From Nitrosomonas sp. (GTDB lineage: Bacteria; Pseudomonadota; Gammaproteobacteria; Burkholderiales; Nitrosomonadaceae), in the NCBI GenBank assembly GCA_003514765.1, contig DOOY01000027.1, positions 1-5,147 of the forward strand: DNA of 5,147 nt, in the 5' to 3' direction. Below the pieces are notes generated by a model that worked only from the letters and a program-made list of their open reading frames with translations, had not been told where the DNA came from and did not search any database. The position numbers and the translations under genes were made by a program. Of this stretch, positions 1 to 5,147 are shown in pieces (within the stretch, counting starts at the first letter, position 1; every line of letters starts with the position of its first letter).

Positions 1-210
1 GTATCTTGGTGTGCAAATAAATCTTCTTTCTGTTGCAAAGTCAATGCCTTTTTCTTTTAGACCAAATCACGTAACCTGTTTTTTATACAATTTAACAATA
101 TAAGGGAATTGAAAAAAGCATAGGATAGCTGTCAAACACATTAGATTTCTGGCATCATTGAACATTGTACCGACAGAAGCCTATGACAAATGAAATAAAC
201 ATAAAACGTA
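1..210. other. Non-coding region left of fliE, carrying an outward-facing promoter
   Basis: No convincing coding sequence is visible. The longest open stretches entering from the left edge on the plus strand stop near 60 and 103 and look like no known protein. On the minus strand no start codon lies downstream of the sigma-54 site before the left edge. The region lies downstream of the fliE stop and would also be the upstream region of an unseen leftward gene. It is AT-rich, and I saw no GC-rich hairpin followed by a T run that would end the fliE transcript. The only weak hairpin pairs TTCTG (147-151) with CAGAA (174-178) across a 22-nt loop. Confidence 0.7.
34..49 (-). promoter_or_regulatory. 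Candidate sigma-54 (-24/-12) promoter for a leftward gene outside the window
   Basis: Read on the minus strand from 49 to 34 the sequence is AGGCATTGACTTTGCA, against the consensus TGGCAC-N5-TTGCA. The invariant GG (48-47) and GC (36-35) are separated by exactly 10 nt, and GGCA and TTTGCA fit well. The first T and the C after GGCA differ. The predicted transcription start is near 23, leading off the left edge. The window encodes a FleR/FlrC-type sigma-54 activator, which makes a flagellar target plausible. It was the only good match found by eye in the non-coding DNA. The gene it serves is not visible. Confidence 0.55.
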
Positions 211-534
211 TTACACTTGCATGTTCATGATTTCCTGATAAGCAGTCACTAGCTTATTACGTACCTGCACCATAGACTGAAAAGACACATTGGCTTTTTG
301 TAAAGAAATCATCACTTCGTGCAAATCCGTATTGGATTCTCCACTCACAAAATCTTTGCTTAACTGTTTTGCTGCCTGCTGTGTATCATTTACCTTATCT
401 ACAGCGGCCTTCAATGTCTCACCAAAGTCGACTTTGACTGCTTCATTCTCATCTGCCCGTTTCTTTACGCCAGAAGCAAGCGCTGAAGTTGCTTGTAATT
501 GCTCAAGTATATTATCTATTCCAGATCTATCCAT
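211..534 (-). CDS. fliE: Flagellar hook-basal body complex protein FliE
   Basis: FliE is the small adaptor that joins the FliF MS ring to the proximal rod, and it is among the first axial proteins exported by the flagellar type III system. The 107-residue length is typical of the family. The C-terminal part is the conserved signature: [20 protein letters not shown] (about 70-89), then [19 protein letters not shown] to the end. The N-terminal half is less conserved, rich in Ala, Gln and Lys, and predicted mostly helical. There is no Sec signal peptide, as expected for a type III substrate. The start is the ATG at 534-532, with only a weak GGA about 8 nt upstream. The gene lies 103 bp downstream of the fleR-like regulator on the same strand, the order fleS-fleR-fliE known from Pseudomonas and Vibrio. 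fliF does not follow it here but lies on the other side of fleSR and reads the opposite way. Confidence 0.96.
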   Translation of the reverse strand: MDRSGIDNILEQLQATSALASGVKKRADENEAVKVDFGETLKAAVDKVNDTQQAAKQLSKDFVSGESNTDLHEVMISLQKANVSFQSMVQVRNKLVTAYQEIMNMQV

Positions 535-637
535 AATTAGAATCCATCATCAGAGTTCACCAACCAAAAAAATCAAAAAACGTTTAACTGACTATCATAT
601 AACAAATACCTGCAGACAATTCAAATAAATAACATAC
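535..637 (-). promoter_or_regulatory. fleR-fliE gap with a possible fliE promoter
   Basis: This 103-bp AT-rich gap separates the regulator stop from the fliE start. On the minus strand it contains TTGTCT and GATAGT (596-591) separated by 17 nt, a weak sigma-70-like pair. TTATTTGA (628-621) lies upstream at nearly the same distance from GATAGT as a similar motif lies from GATAAT before fliF. No sigma-54 GG-N10-GC site with good flanks and no terminator hairpin were seen. fliE may have its own promoter here, be read through from fleSR, or both. Confidence 0.3.
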
Positions 638-1954
638 TTAAAGACTATGTACTCGATATTGCTGCAATTTGTATCGTAAGGTTCGTTCAGAAATTCCTAA
701 TCTCTGAACGGCTAATTTGCGTGAACCATTAACAGCTTCAAGTGTATCCAAAATATGTTTGCGCTCCAGCGCCTTCATATCAAGCGGCGTTGCATCACCG
801 AAACGATCAATTTGCTGTGAACCAGCATTGATCTCCGGCAAACAGATATGTTCAGCGTTAATCGTATTTGTTGCCAAAATCATGGCGCGCTGCATTACAT
901 TTTCAAGTTCCCTGACATTGCCCGGCCATTGATATTGTGTCAGTTTTGAAATTGCTTTATTTGACAATTGATGCGTATACGGTTGAGCAGAATCTGCCTT
1001 GACTGCTTTTAGAAAATATTGTGCCAATGGCTCGATATCTTGAGGTCTTTCTCTTAGTGAAGGGACTTCAATTGGAAAGACATTCAATCTGTAATATAAA
1101 TCTTCCCTGAATTTACCACTTTTAACCAAAGCTGACATATCACGATTGGAGGTTGCTAAAAGACGAAAATCCAACTTGATAATTTTATGTCCGCCAACGC
1201 GTTCCACTTCTCTTTCCTGCAATACACGAAGCAATTTTGCCTGTAATTCCAGTGACATCTCGGAAACTTCATCAAGCAGCAAAGTGCCGCCTTGCGCCTG
1301 CTCAAACTTTCCTGCTTGCGCCTGAGTAGCACCGGTAAAAGCACCTTTTTCATAGCCAAATAATGTTGCTTCCAAAAGATTTTCAGGAATTGCGGCACAA
1401 TTAATCGCAACAAAAGATTTTTCTGAACGATTTGAATTTTGGTGAATGAAACGGGCAATCACTTCTTTTCCGCTTCCACTTTCACCAGTAAGCAATACGG
1501 TTGCCGGTGATTTGGCAACACGCCTTGCCAGGGATAATAAAGCGCGCATACACGGATCTTTAGCAACCATACAATTTTCACTTTCAGAACAAGTCATTGC
1601 ATATTGCTCGATATATGCCAGCAAACTATTTGGCTCAAAGGGCTTTAACAAATAATCACAAGCGCCACTGCGCATAGCAGCAACGGCTCTATCGATCTCG
1701 CCATAGGCCGTCATCAACAGCACCGGCAAATCCGGGTTGAATGTTTTAATTTGTTGCAACAATGCAAGTCCATCGACTGGCTTCATTTGAACATCGCTGA
1801 CCACCATACCAACCTCATTTTCTTGCAATAAAGTCATTGCTTCAACACCGTCAGAGGCGGCAAGCGACTGATATCCTGATAACTTCATTGTGGTGCAGAT
1901 TGCTTCCAGCAAATCTTGATCATCTTCTACAATCAGAACAGGTAATTTATTCAT
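638..1954 (-). CDS. fleR: Sigma-54-dependent flagellar response regulator, FleR/FlrC type
   Basis: This is an NtrC-family activator of 438 residues. Receiver domain, about 4-118: acidic pocket E10/D11/D12, phosphoacceptor D54 (VVSDVQM), T82 and K104 (LLKPFEP). AAA+ domain, about 130-360: Walker A GESGSGKE (157-164), intact sigma-54 contact loop GAFTGA (204-209), Walker B GGTLLLDE (222-229), arginine-finger region FREDLYYRLNV (282-292) and sensor II WPGNVREL (343-350). A Fis-type helix-turn-helix closes the protein (about 411-432, GSRKLAVQRLGISERTLRYK). All residues needed for phosphorylation, ATP hydrolysis and sigma-54 contact are present. I chose the ATG at 1954 over one at 1999 because GGGAGG (1968-1963) lies 8 nt before it and the receiver fold then begins directly (MNKLPVLIVEDD). 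The start overlaps the kinase stop by 8 nt, which indicates translational coupling. The neighbouring kinase and fliE favour the FleR/FlrC assignment over other NtrC-like regulators. Confidence 0.92.
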   Translation of the reverse strand: MNKLPVLIVEDDQDLLEAICTTMKLSGYQSLAASDGVEAMTLLQENEVGMVVSDVQMKPVDGLALLQQIKTFNPDLPVLLMTAYGEIDRAVAAMRSGACDYLLKPFEPNSLLAYIEQYAMTCSESENCMVAKDPCMRALLSLARRVAKSPATVLLTGESGSGKEVIARFIHQNSNRSEKSFVAINCAAIPENLLEATLFGYEKGAFTGATQAQAGKFEQAQGGTLLLDEVSEMSLELQAKLLRVLQEREVERVGGHKIIKLDFRLLATSNRDMSALVKSGKFREDLYYRLNVFPIEVPSLRERPQDIEPLAQYFLKAVKADSAQPYTHQLSNKAISKLTQYQWPGNVRELENVMQRAMILATNTINAEHICLPEINAGSQQIDRFGDATPLDMKALERKHILDTLEAVNGSRKLAVQRLGISERTLRYKLQQYRVHSL

Positions 1955-3188
1955 TGCTATAACCTCCCGCGCCTCCTTCATCTCTTGCATTCTCGCCATC
2001 CTTTATAGTCCTGGGTAACCGTATAATAAATTCACTACCTAATTGAGGTGCCGAATTAACTTCAATAAATCCACCCATAGACTGAACGACAGCACGCACA
2101 ATAGCCAACCCCAGACCCGTTCCTTCTGTCCGTGTCGTAAAAAACGGCTCAAACAAATGCTCTCGAAGCATATTGTCTATACCTGGACCGTTATCATGTA
2201 CTCTAAACACCACATCATTTTTTTTCAAATCACAGCTCAAGGTAATTTCATCACCCGCTGCAGAGACTTGCACAGCATTTTCAAGCAAATTAATGAATGC
2301 GCCACATAATGCCTTACGATCCGTCATCAAATTTACACCTTGACTACGGTCATGAATATTCAAATACATGCCGGAACGTTTGATTTGGGGTTCAATAACC
2401 TGTTGCAAGTCCATTAATAAGGTGCTTATTCCAACGGATTCGAACTGAGCGGTCTCGCCTTTTACAAAACGCAACATATCGCCTGTCAGGTGTTCAAGGT
2501 GTTTTAGTCGTTCAATAGTTTTAGTTGCAAATTTTTGCCGTTCATCCGGCATTAACGCGTCATTACCTAGATGCGAGGCATATAACAAGGCCGTTGAGAG
2601 CGGGGTACGTAATTGATGCGCCAAATTTGCAGCCATCTCTCCCATTGAAGTCAACCGCTGGTTACGTCTTATCTGTTCTTGCATTGCATATGCTTCAGTA
2701 ATATCATGAATCAGTAAAATTCTTCTGCCAGCTGAATCTGCAGGACTGCTCTCTATACGAATGCGGCACTGCTCCATCGCAATATTTCCACTAGATTGCC
2801 ATTCAACGTTCCATTCATTGGCTATCGCAGTGGGCAGCAAACGCTCATCGCTTATTCCCTTCCATGACAAATTAATTAACGGATCACCCAACATTAAACT
2901 GGCAGCTGGATTAACCTGTTCAACTCGTTCATCCGCATTTAATGCAATGACTCCACCGGGCAATGCATTCAATAACAATGTTAATTTTTGAGACAACGCT
3001 TCTTTTGCTGACAATTGTCGATGTAATTCGCCATTAGCAAGTGCCAACTCATGCGTCAACTGCTTTACCTGCAGCTGCAAATCCTGATAAACACCCGACA
3101 ATTGCTCAGATGCCGCATTAAATGCGTCAAATGCAAGTTTAAGTTGCTCCTGATCCACGGTAGTTGAGGATGGCTGAATATCAATCAT
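1947..3188 (-). CDS. fleS: Cytosolic PAS-domain sensor histidine kinase, FleS/FlrB type
   Basis: This 413-residue kinase is expected to phosphorylate the adjacent FleR-like regulator. It has no transmembrane segment or signal peptide, which fits the soluble FleS/FlrB kinases. The N-terminal part (about 12-75) is a probable coiled coil rich in Gln, Leu and Ala. A PAS-like domain follows (about 70-165, LLNALPGGVIALNADERVEQVNPAA). The dimerisation and phosphoacceptor helix carries H191 in AHQLRTPLS. The ATPase domain shows the N box NLLENAVQ (300-307), DNGPGI (332-337), the EPFFTT F-box (347-352) and GTGLGLAIV (357-364 region). All catalytic motifs are intact. The ATG at 3188 is the first start after an in-frame TGA upstream, with no ATG, GTG or TTG between. 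No good ribosome binding site precedes it; the nearest AGGA is over 20 nt away. The PAS domain implies a cytoplasmic cue, but its ligand cannot be read from the sequence. Confidence 0.9.
   Translation of the reverse strand: MIDIQPSSTTVDQEQLKLAFDAFNAASEQLSGVYQDLQLQVKQLTHELALANGELHRQLSAKEALSQKLTLLLNALPGGVIALNADERVEQVNPAASLMLGDPLINLSWKGISDERLLPTAIANEWNVEWQSSGNIAMEQCRIRIESSPADSAGRRILLIHDITEAYAMQEQIRRNQRLTSMGEMAANLAHQLRTPLSTALLYASHLGNDALMPDERQKFATKTIERLKHLEHLTGDMLRFVKGETAQFESVGISTLLMDLQQVIEPQIKRSGMYLNIHDRSQGVNLMTDRKALCGAFINLLENAVQVSAAGDEITLSCDLKKNDVVFRVHDNGPGIDNMLREHLFEPFFTTRTEGTGLGLAIVRAVVQSMGGFIEVNSAPQLGSEFIIRLPRTIKDGENARDEGGAGGYSNE
1963..1968 (-). promoter_or_regulatory. Ribosome binding site that sets the fleR start
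   Basis: GGGAGG on the minus strand lies inside the 3' end of the kinase gene, 8 nt before the ATG at 1954. The longer alternative start at 1999 has no comparable site and would add 15 residues (MARMQEMKEAREVIA) in front of the receiver domain. Translation of the regulator is therefore likely coupled to that of the kinase. Confidence 0.8.
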
Positions 3189-3268
3189 TTGATTTGTATT
3201 GTGTATATCCTGGATTCAATGCTACTTTTTTAAATTAGACGCAGAATAGCACTAAAGGCGGATGCCAT

Positions 3269-3311
3269 CATGGCTTGAATAAGACGAGCAATTCTGTCTT
3301 ATTTGAGCATT
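3269..3311. promoter_or_regulatory. Candidate FlhDC-type operator (inverted repeat) in the fleS-fliF divergent region
   Basis: Two half-sites face each other across 12 nt. The left one (3269-3284) reads CATGG-ctt-GAATAAGA. The right one (3297-3311) reads TCTTATTT-ga-GCATT. As I recall it, the enterobacterial FlhDC box is about AAYGS-N2-3-AAATARCG, a spacer of 10-12, then its inverse CGYTATTT-N2-3-SCRTT. The right half matches TATTT-N2-GCATT fully; the left half matches ATGG and AATA. Both sites miss the CG next to the spacer. The right end lies 20 nt before GATAAT, close to the position FlhDC boxes take at class II promoters. The consensus match was made by eye and no flhDC genes are in the window. 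Confidence 0.42.
3273..3308. repeat. 13-bp imperfect inverted repeat with 10-nt loop
   Basis: The arms are 3273-3285 (GCTTGAATAAGAC) and 3296-3308 (GTCTTATTTGAGC). Eight inner pairs (3278-3285 with 3296-3303) are perfect, then two non-Watson-Crick pairs, then three more perfect pairs. In a plus-strand RNA the two mismatches are G-U wobbles, so a 13-pair stem could form. No T run follows, so it is not an intrinsic terminator. It coincides with the candidate FlhDC operator, which explains its symmetry equally well. Confidence 0.75.
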
Positions 3312-3331
3312 CAATGATCATAAAAATTCTC

Positions 3332-3337
3332 GATAAT
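3332..3337 (+). promoter_or_regulatory. Candidate -10 element of the fliF promoter
   Basis: GATAAT matches five of six positions of TATAAT. The -35 region at 17-nt spacing (3309-3314, ATTCAA) is poor, which suits a promoter that depends on an activator bound just upstream. A start near 3343 would give fliF an untranslated leader of about 150 nt. Confidence 0.35.
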
Positions 3338-3480
3338 GAAGCTGTTGAAATTCCCGTGTTCAGTTTAGACAAAATACTTAGAGGACTAAAGTGATATCTA
3401 CGACATATAAAACTATAAATAAAGCTGAAAAATACTTGAAACAATTTTCACAAAACTAAAAATAACATAACGATATAGGC

Positions 3481-3485
3481 AGGAG
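3481..3485 (+). promoter_or_regulatory. Ribosome binding site of fliF
   Basis: AGGAG lies 7 nt before the GTG at 3493. An in-frame TAA at 3463-3465 lies upstream, with no ATG or other usual start between it and the GTG. The first in-frame ATG (residue 37) falls inside the first membrane segment, so the GTG is the only reasonable start. Confidence 0.85.
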
Positions 3486-3492
3486 AACATTT

Positions 3493-5147
3493 GTGGCCAC
3501 AATACCTAGCGAAACCAATACAGCGAAAAAAATACAACCCAGCACATCATTCGGACTAGACAAATTCACTCAACTGTCAAATCAAAAAAAACTGGGATTT
3601 ATGGTTGCTGCCGCAGCAATCATTGCATTACTCGCAGGTGCGTGGATGTGGAGTCAATCACCCGATTATCGGGTGCTTTATTCCAATATTTCAGATCAAG
3701 ACGGTGCTGACATTATAAATTCACTGCAACAGACAAATGTTCCATACAAATTCTCACAAAGTGGCAGTGCGATTCTGGTGCCCAGCGACCAGGTTCATGA
3801 GGCCCGTCTACGTTTGGCCGGCCAAGGGCTGCCGAGGGGCGGGCTGGCCGGATTTGAATTAATGGAGAACCAGAAGTTTGGCGCCAGTCAGTTTCTCGAA
3901 CAAGTCAACTATCAGCGTGCTCTTGAAGGTGAATTATCACGTACCGTTCAATCGTTGTCAGCAGTTCAAAGCGCACGTATACACCTAGCTATTTCAAAAC
4001 CATCTGTTTTTGCCAGAGAAAGGCAAAAACCCAGTGTTTCTGTATTACTGAATTTATATCCGGGGAGAATGCTAGGCGAAGAGCAAGTAAGCGCAATAGT
4101 ACACATGGTTTCAAGCAGCATACCCAGCTTACCTGTCCAAAATGTTACCGTTGTTGATCAAAATGGCAATCTACTCAGCGGACAGGAAGAAACAAAGCCC
4201 GAGTCCAAATTCGATGCCAAACAACTGGAATATCTGCACGAGCTTGAAAAAAGCTATTCGCGGCGAATCGAGGCGATACTATCGCCCATTACCGGCGCTA
4301 CCAATGTACGCGCCCAAGTAACCGCTGATCTAGATTTCTCGAGGATCGAACGTGCTGAAGAAATTTATCGGCCTAACAACACAGAGACCGAAGCAGCATC
4401 CATTCGCAGTCAGCAAACAATGGAATCCATGTCAACCGGCAGCAAAATTGACGGCGGCATACCAGGTGCATTAACTAACCGTCCACCGGAGCCAGCAATT
4501 GCACCGATCGAAATTGAAGGAGAAAACGGCGCACAAAAACCTGAACCACTACCTTCTGACCAGCGCAAAGAGTCTACTACTAACTATGAAGTCGACAAAA
4601 CAGTCCAGCATACACATTTACCAACCGGTAATATCAAACGGTTATCTGCAGCAGTTGTTGTCAATTATCGAAAAACAGTAAATGAAGATGGCAATATAAC
4701 GCATGTACCGCTTTCTGAAGCAGAAATCCGAGAAATCAATAGTCTCGTAAAAGATGCCATGGGGTATAACGAAAATCGTGGCGACACTTTAACGGTTACC
4801 AACAGTTTATTTAGCGATGCAGATAATACAGTACTGGATGTGCCGTTATGGAAAGATCCTGAGATGATTTTATTGGCGCAAGAGATCGGAAAACAATTAT
4901 TAATCGCAGCCATTGTATTGTTTTTCCTGTTGAAAATCCTGCGCCCGTTCCTTAAATCGCTCGCACATAATCCGGAGTTAAAAGAAAAAAAACTGGCCGA
5001 ATTATCGAATGGTGCAGCAGTGGATGCATCGGGACAGCCTATGAAGCTGGCTGAAGATGGCACACCATTGCTGAATCAGTCATCTACTGAAGAAGTCAGA
5101 AAAGAAGCATTTGGTAAAAACCTCCAAAAAGCCAAGCAATTGGCTAT
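3493..5147 (+). CDS. fliF: Flagellar MS-ring protein FliF (3' end cut by window edge)
   Basis: FliF builds the MS ring of the flagellar basal body in the inner membrane. It houses the export gate and binds the rotor protein FliG through its C-terminus. The visible part has 551 complete codons from a GTG start. It shows a short cytoplasmic N-terminus, membrane segment 1 (about 35-53, LGFMVAAAAIIALLAGAWMW), then the YscJ/FliF ring-building region starting SPDYRVLYSNIS with the conserved GLP at 112-114. The FliF-specific periplasmic part includes NYEVDKTVQHT (364-374) and RLSAAVVVN, and membrane segment 2 lies at about 467-483 (KQLLIAAIVLFFLLKIL). The cytoplasmic tail runs to the right edge at QKAKQLA, just before the usual FliG-binding end (family pattern NPKIVANVVK). 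Only a few tens of codons are likely missing. Between 381 and 4500-4560 equivalents the linker rich in Pro and Glu (PPEPAIAPIEIEGE) is typical of the variable beta-collar loop. It reads away from fleS; fliG would be expected next. Confidence 0.97.
   Translation, partial: MATIPSETNTAKKIQPSTSFGLDKFTQLSNQKKLGFMVAAAAIIALLAGAWMWSQSPDYRVLYSNISDQDGADIINSLQQTNVPYKFSQSGSAILVPSDQVHEARLRLAGQGLPRGGLAGFELMENQKFGASQFLEQVNYQRALEGELSRTVQSLSAVQSARIHLAISKPSVFARERQKPSVSVLLNLYPGRMLGEEQVSAIVHMVSSSIPSLPVQNVTVVDQNGNLLSGQEETKPESKFDAKQLEYLHELEKSYSRRIEAILSPITGATNVRAQVTADLDFSRIERAEEIYRPNNTETEAASIRSQQTMESMSTGSKIDGGIPGALTNRPPEPAIAPIEIEGENGAQKPEPLPSDQRKESTTNYEVDKTVQHTHLPTGNIKRLSAAVVVNYRKTVNEDGNITHVPLSEAEIREINSLVKDAMGYNENRGDTLTVTNSLFSDADNTVLDVPLWKDPEMILLAQEIGKQLLIAAIVLFFLLKILRPFLKSLAHNPELKEKKLAELSNGAAVDASGQPMKLAEDGTPLLNQSSTEEVRKEAFGKNLQKAKQLA

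Larger units (their letters stand above)
3189..3492. other. Divergent intergenic region between fleS and fliF
   Basis: This 304-bp AT-rich stretch must hold the promoters of both fleS (leftward) and fliF (rightward). It contains an inverted-repeat operator candidate (3269-3311), a -10-like GATAAT (3332-3337) on the plus strand and a weaker TATTCT (3248-3243) on the minus strand. TATAAA also occurs at 3406-3411 and 3414-3419, but without a recognisable -35 at the right distance. No sigma-54 site with GG-N10-GC and good flanks was found on either strand, and no sigma-28 site was convincing. No ORF of note lies within it. Confidence 0.75.

Noticed and set aside
150..168. Plus-strand TGGCAT resembling a -24 element
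   Set aside because: No GC occurs at the required -12 position (CA instead).
147..178. Hairpin TTCTG/CAGAA as fliE terminator
   Set aside because: Five pairs with a 22-nt loop and no T run are too weak for an intrinsic terminator.
290..628. Plus-strand ORF of 112 codons across fliE
   Set aside because: It lies antisense to the well-conserved fliE sequence, and its translation resembles no known protein.
1156..1458. 100-codon minus-strand ORF inside the regulator
   Set aside because: It is another frame of the AAA+ domain region; the regulator frame holds all the motifs.
3253..3279. Sigma-28-like TAAA-N15-GGCTTGAA
   Set aside because: Only about half of the GCCGATAA -10 positions match.
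3341..3354. Minus-strand GG-N10-GC spacing before fleS (sigma-54-like)
   Set aside because: Flanks GGGAAT and CAGC are far from TGGCAC and TTGC, and the leader would be about 140 nt.
3491..3493. TTG start two bases before the fliF GTG
   Set aside because: Its frame gives a short peptide ending within about 25 codons, while the GTG frame is FliF from the first residues.
4665..5063. 132-codon minus-strand ORF opposite fliF
   Set aside because: It is antisense to the conserved C-terminal half of FliF and has no recognisable motif or ribosome binding site.

Overview
The window is a flagellar (class II and III) gene cluster from a Gram-negative bacterium, most likely a proteobacterium. The AT-rich composition and the combination of FleSR-type sigma-54 control with what looks like an FlhDC-type operator suggest a betaproteobacterium, possibly near the Nitrosomonadaceae. 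That placement is an inference from gene content, not from a marker gene.

Layout. Positions 1-210 hold no gene. They contain a good sigma-54 (-24/-12) promoter pointing left, out of the window. Three genes follow on the minus strand. In order of transcription they are a cytosolic PAS-domain sensor histidine kinase (FleS/FlrB type, 3188 to 1947), its sigma-54-dependent response regulator (FleR/FlrC type, 1954 to 638, overlapping the kinase by 8 nt), and fliE (534 to 211), which encodes the rod/MS-ring junction protein. A 304-bp divergent intergenic region (3189-3492) separates the kinase from fliF, the MS-ring gene. fliF reads rightward from a GTG at 3493 and is cut by the right edge a few tens of codons before its expected end.

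How the parts work together. FliF forms the MS ring in the inner membrane and FliE joins that ring to the rod, so both are early structural parts. The kinase and regulator pair is expected to switch on later sigma-54-dependent flagellar genes, and the leftward sigma-54 promoter at the left edge is a plausible target. The divergent region contains an imperfect inverted repeat that resembles the FlhDC operator in half-site sequence, spacing and distance to a -10-like element. If real, an FlhDC-like master regulator would sit above fliF, and possibly fleSR, with FleR and sigma-54 acting one step later.

No RNA genes, insertion sequences, CRISPR arrays or strong intrinsic terminators were seen. 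The genes are recognisable flagellar families; the least expected content is in the non-coding DNA.
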